From Alphaproteobacteria bacterium (GTDB lineage: Bacteria > Pseudomonadota > Alphaproteobacteria > Micavibrionales > Micavibrionaceae), in contig JAESUK010000210.1 of NCBI GenBank assembly GCA_016763095.1, positions 1-14,740 on the forward strand: a DNA stretch of 14,740 nucleotides, written 5' to 3'. This document shows, one piece after another, positions 1-6,447 of the stretch; the first letter of the stretch is position 1, and the number at the start of each line of letters is the position of its first letter. The notes beneath the pieces were generated by a model. The model was not told the origin of the DNA. It saw only the letters and a list, made by a program, of their open reading frames with translations, and did no database searches. Position numbers and translations under genes: made by a program.

Positions 1-324
1 TGCATTGTTTTTCGTGTTTTGTCCACGTACAGGCAATCCTCTACGGTGACGTAAACCACGCAAACAACCCATATCCATTAAACGCTTAATGTTCATAGAG
101 ACTTCACGACGCAAGTTACCTTCAATAAGGTAAATATCAGAATCAATCTCTGAACGAATAAGGTTAAGTTCTTCTTCTGTAAGGTCCTTCATGCGACATG
201 TGACGTCGATGTTGTGCTTTACACAAATGTTTGTTGCTGTCACGCGACCAATACCGTGAATATAGGTAAGGGCGATCTCCACTACTTTGTTATCGGGAAC
301 GTTAACACCCGCAATACGAGCCAT
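1..324 (-). CDS. rpsM: 30S ribosomal protein S13 (partial, 3' end cut by window)
   Basis: This is the first 108 codons of S13, a small-subunit head protein that contacts the P-site tRNA and helps form inter-subunit bridges with the large subunit. The protein opens MARIAGVNVP and contains YIHGIGR (21-27), followed by the basic stretch LRGLRHRRGLPVRGQ (88-102), all diagnostic of S13. The family is usually about 122 residues, so roughly the last 14 lie beyond the left edge. The start is fixed by a strong AAAGGAG ribosome binding site about 8 bases upstream. It is separated from adk by 170 bases containing its own promoter, so it probably heads the alpha operon (rpsK, rpoA and rplQ would be expected further left). 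Confidence 0.98.
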   Translation of the reverse strand, partial: MARIAGVNVPDNKVVEIALTYIHGIGRVTATNICVKHNIDVTCRMKDLTEEELNLIRSEIDSDIYLIEGNLRREVSMNIKRLMDMGCLRGLRHRRGLPVRGQNTKNNA

Positions 325-414
325 AATTTTACTCCTTTGTTTGAATTCAATCCGAACCGTAACACCAGTTCGTAAACCAATGCCCAACAGGCTTTGACCC
401 ATTGAGACTGGCGC

Positions 415-442
415 AGTATATGCATTAGCCCACAAGAGTCAA
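415..442 (-). promoter_or_regulatory. sigma70-type promoter for the rpsM (alpha) operon
   Basis: On the minus strand a -35 box TTGACT (442-437) and a -10 box TATACT (420-415) are separated by 16 bases, five of six matches to consensus in each box. A T-rich tract (461-446) lies directly upstream of the -35 box, where an UP element would sit. Transcription should begin near 408, giving a leader of about 84 bases before the rpsM start at 324. This is read from sequence only; no transcript data support it. Confidence 0.75.
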
Positions 443-480
443 TAGTAAAAACAACAAAAAATGAATAAGTTACAACACAG

Positions 481-497
481 TAATCTGTAACAGATTA
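481..497 (-). other. short perfect hairpin overlapping the adk stop codon
   Basis: TAATCTG, a TAA loop and CAGATTA form a perfect 7-bp inverted repeat whose minus-strand first arm includes the adk TAA. No U-run follows at once; a T-rich tract begins about 20 bases downstream (461). A second, overlapping pairing GTTACA/TGTAAC would end nearer to that tract. It could be a weak terminator or a 3'-end stabiliser for secY-adk mRNA. The stem is A/T-rich, so the call is tentative. Confidence 0.3.
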
Positions 498-1055
498 AGA
501 GACCAACAAGCGTAACGCTTTACTCACATCCTCAACGGACTGATCACCATCCAAAAGACTATGTAGCCCCTTGGCTTTATAGTAAGGAAGAACATCTGCC
601 GAATAATCACGGTAAAGCCCCAAACGCACCTTAAACGCATCAACAGTATCATCATCACGCCCTTCTTCTTCGGCGCGCTTCTCAATACGCCCTACAAGCG
701 CATCATCTTCAACCTGAAGCTCTATCACACACTCTATAGCTTTCCCGCATTCCTTAAGCATAGAGCTCAACGCGTCTGCCTGTGCCACGGTTCTTGGAAA
801 ACCATCAAAAATAGCACCCTTTTCACAATCATCAGATTCAACATAGGTACGGATCATCTCAATCACAATTTCATCAGGAACAAGGTTACCCTGATCCATA
901 ATGACTTTCATCTTCTTACCAAGCTCCGTTTGACCAGAAACTTCCGCACGAAGCATATCGCCCGTTGAAAGCTGTTTAAAGCCATATTCCTTTTCAAGAA
1001 TCTTAGCTTGCGTACCCTTACCCGCACCCGGTGGACCAAAAAGAATAATATTCAT
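495..1055 (-). CDS. adk: adenylate kinase, short-LID type
   Basis: Adk catalyses ATP + AMP to 2 ADP in the cytoplasm and sets the adenylate energy balance. The 186-residue protein has the P-loop GPPGAGKGT at 7-15, the AMP-binding STGDMLR at 30-36, and the family signature FDGFPRT at 83-89. Arginines at about 123, 127, 133 and 144 match phosphate-contacting positions of the family. The LID is a short loop around 128-140 and lacks the roughly 30-residue (often zinc-binding) domain of long forms such as the 214-residue E. coli enzyme; the short form is common in alphaproteobacteria. The gene starts 5 bases after secY with a GGGTAGGG-like binding site inside the end of secY, so the two are surely co-transcribed and probably translationally coupled. 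Confidence 0.98.
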   Translation of the reverse strand: MNIILFGPPGAGKGTQAKILEKEYGFKQLSTGDMLRAEVSGQTELGKKMKVIMDQGNLVPDEIVIEMIRTYVESDDCEKGAIFDGFPRTVAQADALSSMLKECGKAIECVIELQVEDDALVGRIEKRAEEEGRDDDTVDAFKVRLGLYRDYSADVLPYYKAKGLHSLLDGDQSVEDVSKALRLLVS

Positions 1056-1060
1056 TCGAA

Positions 1061-2428
1061 TTAAACCCTACCCTTACGCTTATTACGACGGCTATTACGA
1101 AGGTTACTCTTCTTAATAAGCCCTTCATATTGATGCGCAACCATATGCGACTGAATTTGCCCCACGGTATCAAGCGTCACAGACACAACGATCAAAAGAG
1201 ACGTTCCACCGAAATAGAATGGAAGAGAATACTTCGAAATCATAAACTCAGGAAGAAGACAGATAAACACCAAATATAGCGCCCCTACTGTCGTGATACG
1301 GGTCATAATATGATCCAAGTAATCCGCAGTATGCTTCCCTGGGCGAATCCCTGGAACAAAGCCACCGTTCTTACGCAACATATCTGCATTTTCTTCAGGG
1401 TTAAAAACAATCGCTGTATAAAAGAAACAGAAGAACGCAACCAACGCTCCGTACAAAATCATATACGTCACAGTACCATTTTGTAGATAACGCGAGATCA
1501 TCGCAGTAAAATCACCCCCATCTGCGCCACTAAACCCAACAATGGTTAAAGGCAACAACAATAAGGACGAGGCAAAGATTGGAGGAATAACCCCCGCTGT
1601 ATTCAGCTTCAGCGGAATATGGTTTGTATCGGCCATCGCTGCCGCACCGTTCCCCATCTGACGTTTTGGATACTGCACAATCACACGGCGATGCGCACGC
1701 TCCATAAACACGATAAACGCAATCACCCCCATAATTGCAACAAAAATCACGGCAATTTCAAGATAGTTAAACACACCTTGACGACCCAGCTCCAACGTAC
1801 TTACAAAAGCTCGCGGTAACTCAGCAACAATACCTGCAAAAATAATCAATGAAATACCGTTTCCGACACCACGCGCTGTAATTTGTTCACCCAACCACAT
1901 CAAGAAAACAGTACCACCAACAATAGTAACCACTGTTGAAACGCGGAAGAACATACCTGGATCAATAACTGCAGATCCCGTTGCACCTTGAAGATTTTCA
2001 AGGCCAACAGCCAAGCCATACGCTTGCACAGTCGCCAAAAGAACAGTTAGGTAGCGCGTATATTGATTAATCTTCATACGCCCCGTTTCGCCTTCTTTTT
2101 TCATCGCCTCAATAGACGGAACCATCGCCGCAGCAAGCTGCATAATGATCGACGCCGAAATATAAGGCATGATATTCAAGGCAAAGACTGACATCCGTGA
2201 TAGAGCGCCCCCAGAAAAGAGGTTAACCATATCAAGAATTCCACCTAATTTTTGGTCGAAAATTTCATCCCAGATATGAGGATCAATACCAGGCACAGGA
2301 ACGTAAGTTCCTAAACGGTATACTAAAAGTGCACCTAAAACGAAGAGGATACGTTGTTTAAGCTCAGTTGCTTTAGAGAATATCCCCCAACTTCCATTTT
2401 TTGCCAGTTGCTCTACGGCTGAAGCCAT
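1061..2428 (-). CDS. secY: preprotein translocase channel subunit SecY
   Basis: SecY forms the inner-membrane protein-conducting channel with SecE and SecG; it exports and inserts proteins delivered by SecA or the signal recognition particle. The 455-residue protein has the expected ten hydrophobic helices (the first at about 26-45). The plug and helix 2 region is GGILDMVNLFSGGALSRMS (62-80), the second family signature starts LGEQITARGVGNG (179-191), and the cytosolic loop NPEENADMLRKNGGFVPGIRPG (343-364) includes the conserved Arg-Pro used for SecA and ribosome contact. The C-terminus is basic, as usual. AAAGGAT lies upstream of the ATG. SecY normally follows rplO directly; here a terminator and two extra genes intervene and a candidate promoter (2471-2499) lies just upstream, so it may be expressed separately from the ribosomal genes. 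Confidence 0.98.
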   Translation of the reverse strand: MASAVEQLAKNGSWGIFSKATELKQRILFVLGALLVYRLGTYVPVPGIDPHIWDEIFDQKLGGILDMVNLFSGGALSRMSVFALNIMPYISASIIMQLAAAMVPSIEAMKKEGETGRMKINQYTRYLTVLLATVQAYGLAVGLENLQGATGSAVIDPGMFFRVSTVVTIVGGTVFLMWLGEQITARGVGNGISLIIFAGIVAELPRAFVSTLELGRQGVFNYLEIAVIFVAIMGVIAFIVFMERAHRRVIVQYPKRQMGNGAAAMADTNHIPLKLNTAGVIPPIFASSLLLLPLTIVGFSGADGGDFTAMISRYLQNGTVTYMILYGALVAFFCFFYTAIVFNPEENADMLRKNGGFVPGIRPGKHTADYLDHIMTRITTVGALYLVFICLLPEFMISKYSLPFYFGGTSLLIVVSVTLDTVGQIQSHMVAHQYEGLIKKSNLRNSRRNKRKGRV

Positions 2429-2445
2429 GATTTTTAATCCTTTTT

Positions 2446-2455
2446 ATACATGTAT
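2446..2455. other. palindrome in the secY 5' leader
   Basis: ATACATGTAT is a perfect 10-base palindrome between the candidate secY promoter and the secY ribosome binding site. Its left flank plus half-site (TTTTTATACAT, 2441-2451) recurs in inverse orientation at 4604-4614 on the other side of the two-gene insert. It might be an operator or remnant end repeat; its AT-richness makes chance possible. Confidence 0.25.
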
Positions 2456-2470
2456 TATTTGAACCCTACT

Positions 2471-2499
2471 GATGTAGACGAAACAATGACTCGTTTCAA
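2471..2499 (-). promoter_or_regulatory. candidate promoter for secY-adk
   Basis: On the minus strand TTGAAA (2499-2494) and TACATC (2476-2471) are 17 bases apart. The -35 box is good; the -10 box is poor (three of six matches). Support comes mainly from a similar arrangement before the gene at 4558: TTGGTA, 17 bases, TATATG, both followed by AGTAGGGT. An inverted repeat GAAAC/GTTTC (2480-2484 and 2493-2497) lies in the spacer and could bind a regulator. A start near 2464 would give a leader of about 35 bases before secY. Confidence 0.4.
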
Positions 2500-2526
2500 G
2501 GGCTAAGATAAAAAGAAAGCGATCTA

Positions 2527-3534
2527 TTAAGTGGGTTTCTGCTCACCAATAGACACAACTTTAGACATTGGGGCTTGAGAAGCCGCCTCTGCGCTTTCAA
2601 TCTCAGATATACGGTTCAAAGCGTCATCACAAACACCGTTGACTCGTCCACGCAACGTTTCAAAATGATCCTTCATAGAATCCATTGATTCAAATGCAAT
2701 CCAAGGCGTTCCGTTTGTGTTTAACGCCTGATCCGCACCATAATCTGTGACCCTAATAGATGTTTTTTTATGGATATCCCTACTCTGCTCAGGAATAACA
2801 CATCGATAATAAACGATCCAATTTTTTCGACCAGAGGATTGAACAATCCGATCATCCTTTGAGCCCACAGAATCAAATTCCAGATGCACGTTATGGATTT
2901 TTGGCAATTCCCCATCAAGAATAGATTGTGACGAGGACACAACAAATATACTCGTGAGGTCTTTTTTCTCTGCAATATTTATCTCTTTTGGAAGTCGATC
3001 AACCCGTAACTCTATTCCACTTTCTTGAACAGGATTTTTAGAAAAAGGAATGTCGTAATATTTACACATTTCAGAAATAGCCTCGGTCATGTCCGGTCGG
3101 TCATATACCCACTTCAGATACCGCTTCTCTTTCGCAAGAAGAGCATGTTTTTCAGATGAATCTAAAGCATTATCAAGCGTTAAAACCTTGTCTGCCCGTG
3201 CAAGCAACCTCTGTGCTCTTTCAAATCGAGACCATTGTGCTTCATCTGTATTATGAAATTTTCTCATAAACGAGAAAGCAACATTCAAGCCCTTCTGTGA
3301 AGTTTCTACTGTTGCCTTAGCTAACGCCCTTAGCGCATGTGCGTTACGCAAATGACACAAATGTTCTTCAACATCATCCATAGAAGAAAAAACCAAGGAA
3401 TTAGGATTTGTTTTTTGATAAGCACCAGCATCACCGAGGCACTCTTGCGCACTCGCTAAACTATATTTATGTACACCAACATCTGGAAACTTATAAAAAA
3501 CTCCATACGCGTCGATTGCTACTTCTCTCTTCAT
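2527..3534 (-). CDS. unrecognised protein, inserted between rplO and secY (paralogue of 3647-4558)
   Basis: I do not recognise this 335-residue protein. It has no signal peptide or membrane segment and looks cytosolic. It opens with MKREVAIDAYGVFYKF, similar to the MRREEAIEMYGAYYTV of the neighbouring gene; both then have ECLG or EHLG at about 31. Residues about 53-160 are charged and likely helical, including acidic/hydrophobic repeats. LPKEINI (181-187) matches LPSDLNI in the neighbour, followed in both by a likely beta-rich region. The Ala/Ser-rich C-terminus looks flexible. I chose the ATG at 3534 over an in-frame GTG at 3564 because GGGGGA sits just before it and it aligns with the neighbour's start. 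Tandem stops TAA TAG end it. A promoter candidate lies at 3608-3636. A full-length ORF in good register argues that the gene is intact. Confidence 0.8.
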   Translation of the reverse strand: MKREVAIDAYGVFYKFPDVGVHKYSLASAQECLGDAGAYQKTNPNSLVFSSMDDVEEHLCHLRNAHALRALAKATVETSQKGLNVAFSFMRKFHNTDEAQWSRFERAQRLLARADKVLTLDNALDSSEKHALLAKEKRYLKWVYDRPDMTEAISEMCKYYDIPFSKNPVQESGIELRVDRLPKEINIAEKKDLTSIFVVSSSQSILDGELPKIHNVHLEFDSVGSKDDRIVQSSGRKNWIVYYRCVIPEQSRDIHKKTSIRVTDYGADQALNTNGTPWIAFESMDSMKDHFETLRGRVNGVCDDALNRISEIESAEAASQAPMSKVVSIGEQKPT

Positions 3535-3607
3535 AATTCCCCCAGAGAACCTCAGAGTCCTCACTTTTATAGCGATTCCTCAATCTTAAAATATAAAATA
3601 ATACAGC

Positions 3608-3636
3608 ACCATATAGGATTAAATATATTATGGCAA
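3608..3636 (-). promoter_or_regulatory. candidate promoter between the two inserted genes
   Basis: TTGCCA (3636-3631) and TATGGT (3613-3608) are separated by 17 bases in the 112-base AT-rich gap ahead of the gene starting at 3534. Transcription would start near 3601, leaving a leader of about 65 bases. The match is moderate (five of six and four of six), and AT-rich DNA gives chance matches, so the two genes could still share one transcript from upstream. Confidence 0.4.
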
Positions 3637-3646
3637 GTAAAATGAG

Positions 3647-4558
3647 TTAGAGATTATTAAGCTCACACGAAGCAGGTTCTACATTATATTTTTTATCTTC
3701 ATGAGCGGCCAATTTAATTAGATAATTATGCGCACCCTGTTTCTCAAAACATATCTGGATATGGTCATATCCATCATGTTTACTATACGTATTTACTCCA
3801 TCAAGAGGGCCATCAAGCAAATTCAAACGCCCTACAGTGCGTGCAAGATCAGAATGCTGCCCTGGCTCAACATATTGAACCAGCCCTACTGTATTTCTGT
3901 TCATGATAGCTTTGTAAATAGGAAGCTTAACCTCCTCATCCGATAAGCTCACTTTCCCCCCACCAAATGCAAATGTTGAATAACTACGCACTCCATTAAA
4001 GACAAGAGATAACTTACCAACGGAGACATTACCATCAGCCTCAACAAACACACCATAAGCCGTCGCACCACTCTTAAGCGGAACACTTGTAATATTCAAA
4101 TCAGAAGGAAGGTCTTCATACGCAGGTTCCACACGCTCTAAGGTCTGAGGTTCAAAATCACCATTACACTCAGCAAAAAGAGACCTATACTCCAAAGCAT
4201 ATGTTCTCATTGTGTTAATATTTCTCTTAATATCTTGAACATCATAGACATGATCTGGACCACTCAAAAAATTAACAATCTCTATACATATATTCCCTAA
4301 TTTTTGGGAGCTATCCTGTTGACTGTAACCAAGGGCCGACATATCACTCGAAGACATTCGAAGATGAGGCGTTAAATTAGCAGCATCCTCTAATTCTTTT
4401 TGCCAGTAAAGAAAATCACAGCATAACTTAGCTTCTTCTTTTGATGTAGGAACATTAGAGAAAAAACTATCCCGTCCTAGATGTTCCTGAATGGTCCAAT
4501 TATTTGTATTTACCGTATAATAGGCTCCATACATTTCAATTGCTTCTTCTCTACGCAT
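3647..4558 (-). CDS. unrecognised protein, first gene of the insert after rplO (paralogue of 2527-3534)
   Basis: I do not recognise this 303-residue protein. It lacks a signal peptide and membrane helices. MRREEAIEMYGAYY (1-14) and WTIQEHLG (21-28) align with the start of the downstream gene product, and LPSDLNI (150-156) with its LPKEINI, which suggests an ancient duplication. Residues about 40-130 look mainly helical; from about 155 onward alternating hydrophobic and polar residues with Gly (AYGVFVEADGNVSVGKLSLV, 167-186) suggest a beta-rich domain. Six scattered cysteines form no obvious metal site. The start is set by AGGGTGAG a few bases before the ATG. It lies 60 bases beyond the rplO terminator, so it needs either read-through or its own promoter (candidate at 4573-4601). 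Confidence 0.8.
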   Translation of the reverse strand: MRREEAIEMYGAYYTVNTNNWTIQEHLGRDSFFSNVPTSKEEAKLCCDFLYWQKELEDAANLTPHLRMSSSDMSALGYSQQDSSQKLGNICIEIVNFLSGPDHVYDVQDIKRNINTMRTYALEYRSLFAECNGDFEPQTLERVEPAYEDLPSDLNITSVPLKSGATAYGVFVEADGNVSVGKLSLVFNGVRSYSTFAFGGGKVSLSDEEVKLPIYKAIMNRNTVGLVQYVEPGQHSDLARTVGRLNLLDGPLDGVNTYSKHDGYDHIQICFEKQGAHNYLIKLAAHEDKKYNVEPASCELNNL

Positions 4559-4572
4559 TAACTCACCCTACT

Positions 4573-4601
4573 CATATAATTTACATAGAGCTTAATACCA
4601 A
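4573..4601 (-). promoter_or_regulatory. candidate promoter for the two inserted genes
   Basis: TTGGTA (4601-4596) and TATATG (4578-4573) are 17 bases apart, right after the rplO terminator and with T-rich DNA upstream (4624-4609). The boxes are individually weak. The 14 bases from the -10 box onward match 12 of 14 bases at the same place in the secY candidate promoter. A start near 4566 would leave only about 8 bases before the ATG and would trim the ribosome binding site, which counts against it for this gene. Confidence 0.35.
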
Positions 4602-4618
4602 ATATGTATAAAAACAAC

Positions 4619-4644
4619 AAAAAAGCGACCCGAAGGTCGCTTTT
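4619..4644 (-). terminator. intrinsic terminator after rplO
   Basis: On the minus strand AAAAGCGACC, a TTCG loop and GGTCGCTTTTTT form a GC-rich 6-bp stem extended by A-T pairs, closed by the very stable C(UUCG)G loop and followed by six T, then GTTGTTTTT. The stem starts about 22 bases after the rplO stop codon. This is as clear an intrinsic terminator as sequence can show, and it should end most transcripts coming from the S10-spc genes. Confidence 0.92.
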
Positions 4645-4666
4645 GAAATGCATATATAAAAAAAGC

Positions 4667-5173
4667 TTACTTTCCTTTTTTACTAACCTTACCGTTTTTG
4701 ATAGGTGCAACTTCTTTAACGATCAATTCAATAGAACCGCCCGCTTTTTCAACAGCTTCTTGTGCTGATTTAGTTGTACCTGTAATCTTAAGGTTAACTT
4801 TAGACGTGATCTCACCAGTACCAAGAAGACGAACACCATGTCTAACACGACGAATAACTTTAGAAGTGACGAGAATGTCCTCCGTAATATCCTTCTTGAT
4901 ATCAATTTTTTTAGTGTCGATTGCTTCTTGCAATTTCTTCAACGTAATCGCTGAATAACGTTTTGCGAATGGATTATTAAATCCACGCTTAGGCAAACGT
5001 TTGTACAAAGGCATTTGACCACCTTCAAAACCATTAATTGATACACCTGAACGTGATTTTTGACCTTTAACACCGCGTCCACCAGTTTTACCTTTACCAG
5101 ATCCAATACCGCGACCAACACGTATGCGGTTTTTTGTAGATCCTTCTTTCGGGCTTAATTCATTAAGTTTCAT
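4667..5173 (-). CDS. rplO: 50S ribosomal protein L15
   Basis: L15 binds 23S rRNA late in large-subunit assembly. The 168-residue protein starts MKLNELSPKEGSTK and has the Gly/Arg/Lys-rich loop region RVGRGIGSGKGKTGGRGVKG (18-37), GFEGGQMPLYKRLPKRGF (48-65), and the C-terminal signature with AVEKAGGSIEL (144-154). Length is near the family norm with a short basic tail. GGAGA precedes the ATG. It is the last gene of the long ribosomal unit here: a strong terminator follows at once, whereas in most bacteria the transcript continues into secY. Confidence 0.98.
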   Translation of the reverse strand: MKLNELSPKEGSTKNRIRVGRGIGSGKGKTGGRGVKGQKSRSGVSINGFEGGQMPLYKRLPKRGFNNPFAKRYSAITLKKLQEAIDTKKIDIKKDITEDILVTSKVIRRVRHGVRLLGTGEITSKVNLKITGTTKSAQEAVEKAGGSIELIVKEVAPIKNGKVSKKGK

Positions 5174-5196
5174 CTCTATTCTCCATCACACTACAA

Positions 5197-5457
5197 TTAT
5201 GCAGCGTCTTCTACTTTCACAAGGTGCTTAACAGCATTAATCATTCCACGAACTGAAGGAGTATCCTCCAAAACGCTTGTTCTACCGATTTTGTTCAAAC
5301 CAAGACCAATCAATGTCTGACGTTGATACGCCTGACGCCCAATCGAACTACCTGTTTGTCTAACAGTAAGTGTTTTACTCGTCGCTTTAGCCTTAGGCGT
5401 TGCAGTTTTCTTCGCTGCAGGTGCTTTTTTAGCTGTTGTTTTTTTGTCTTCTGCCAT
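5197..5457 (-). CDS. rpmD: 50S ribosomal protein L30 with Lys/Ala/Thr-rich N-terminal extension
   Basis: L30 is a small large-subunit protein. The core from about residue 28 (KTLTVRQTGSSIGR, then GLGLNKIGRTS and SVRGMINAVKHLVKV) matches the roughly 60-residue family. Ahead of it is an extra stretch of about 27 residues rich in Lys, Ala and Thr (MAEDKKTTAKKAPAAKKTAT). GGAGTAGAGACA before the ATG and the typical Met-Ala start support translation from here rather than from an internal codon, and no Met is present at the core boundary. The extension resembles the C-terminal tails of L29 and S17 in this window and probably contacts RNA, which is inference. Confidence 0.96.
   Translation of the reverse strand: MAEDKKTTAKKAPAAKKTATPKAKATSKTLTVRQTGSSIGRQAYQRQTLIGLGLNKIGRTSVLEDTPSVRGMINAVKHLVKVEDAA
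5429..5445. repeat. 17-base direct repeat, copy 1 (rpmD N-terminal extension)
   Basis: The plus-strand sequence TTAGCTGTTGTTTTTTT is identical at 9471-9487. In both places it encodes, in the same frame on the minus strand, Lys-Lys-Thr-Thr-Ala-Lys. Here it lies in the N-terminal extension of L30. Confidence 0.8.
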
Positions 5458-5488
5458 TGTCTCTACTCCAGATCAATTACGCTATGAA

Positions 5489-6046
5489 TTACTTCGTAGC
5501 TTCTTCTGTTTTTTCAGGTTTGTTTGTACGTTTAGAAACAATCGTACCAACTTTTCTATTTCTGCGGTTTGCAACCATACGTGGGCTTTGTGTTTTGCTC
5601 AAAGCATCCAAAGTCGCATTAACCATGTTGTATGGGTTATTTGAACCAATTGTTTTCGCAACAACATCTTGAACACCAAGGGCTTCAAAAATCGCACGAA
5701 GTGGTCCACCAGCAATAATACCAGTACCTGGAGGCGCTGAACGCAAGAATACTTTACCTGCGCCTGAACGACCATATACATCATGATGTAGTGTACGACC
5801 ATCACGCAAAGGAACACGGAACATCGCATGTCTTGCCTTTTGTGTCGCTTTCTTAATCGCATCAGGAACTTCTTTAGCCTTACTATGACCTGTTCCAACA
5901 CGACCATTTTCGTCGCCAACGATCATCAAAGCGGCGAAACCAAAGCGTCGTCCACCTTTAACCACCTTAGCAACACGGTTGATTCCAACCAAGCGCTCGA
6001 CGATTTCATCTTGTTGTTCTTTATGTTTTTCTGTAGCACGTGCCAT
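5489..6046 (-). CDS. rpsE: 30S ribosomal protein S5
   Basis: S5 sits on the back of the small subunit near the mRNA entrance and influences decoding accuracy. The 185-residue protein has the N-terminal RNA-binding fold with VERLVGINRVAKVVKGGRRF (16-35) and GDENGRVGTGHSKAKEVPDAI (44-64). The C-terminal domain includes SAPPGTGIIAGGPLRAIFEALG (103-124) and GSNNPYNMVNATLDAL. AAAGGAT lies before the ATG. The charged tail after about 165 is slightly longer than in E. coli (167 residues overall), as in many alphaproteobacteria. It lies between rplR and rpmD, the standard spc order. Confidence 0.98.
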   Translation of the reverse strand: MARATEKHKEQQDEIVERLVGINRVAKVVKGGRRFGFAALMIVGDENGRVGTGHSKAKEVPDAIKKATQKARHAMFRVPLRDGRTLHHDVYGRSGAGKVFLRSAPPGTGIIAGGPLRAIFEALGVQDVVAKTIGSNNPYNMVNATLDALSKTQSPRMVANRRNRKVGTIVSKRTNKPEKTEEATK

Positions 6047-6070
6047 TTTAAAATCCTTTAATTTAATCTC

Positions 6071-6436
6071 TTAGAATGAAAGTCCGCCTTCACGCGCACC
6101 TTCTGCTAAAGCTTTCACACGACCGTGATATAGGTAAGCCCCACGATCAAACATAACTTTTTCTACGCCTGCTTTTTTAGCACGTTCAGCAACAAGCTTA
6201 CCAACAGAAACTGCAGCATCTATATCCGAACCTGTCTTAAGTTTTGCACGCATATCAGCTTCCAAGCTGTTTGCAGCAACCAATGTAACACCTTTTGTGT
6301 CATCAATAATTTGCGCATAAATCTGACGCCCTGATCTAAACACGGTCAAACGTGGAAGATCAGCTCTGTTAATACGCGACAATTTTGCACGTACGCGACG
6401 CTGGCGTCTTTGAAGATTTGTCTCATTCTTACTCAT
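6071..6436 (-). CDS. rplR: 50S ribosomal protein L18
   Basis: L18 binds 5S rRNA with L5 in the central protuberance of the large subunit. The 121-residue protein shows RRVRAKLSR (13-21), RLTVFRSGRQIYAQIIDD (29-46) and the C-terminal FDRGAYLYHGRVKALAEGAREGGL, all typical of L18 (about 117-120 residues). The gene follows rplF after 11 bases, with TAAGGAT overlapping the rplF stop, which suggests coupling. Confidence 0.98.
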   Translation of the reverse strand: MSKNETNLQRRQRRVRAKLSRINRADLPRLTVFRSGRQIYAQIIDDTKGVTLVAANSLEADMRAKLKTGSDIDAAVSVGKLVAERAKKAGVEKVMFDRGAYLYHGRVKALAEGAREGGLSF

Positions 6437-6447
6437 GTTCTTAATCC

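Noticed and set aside
2480..2497. GAAAC/GTTTC inverted repeat after the gene at 2527 as a terminator
   Set aside because: The stem is only 5 bp with an 8-base loop and no U-run on the transcribed strand; at best an operator-like site in the secY candidate promoter.
2721..2975. 84-codon minus-strand ORF inside the gene at 2527-3534
   Set aside because: It lies in another frame of the larger gene, has no good ribosome binding site and reads like an out-of-frame shadow. The enclosing frame has the start motif shared with its paralogue.
3535..3564. Ten-codon N-terminal extension from a GTG at 3564
   Set aside because: The ATG at 3534 has GGGGGA just upstream and aligns with the first residue of the paralogue; the extension has no counterpart there.
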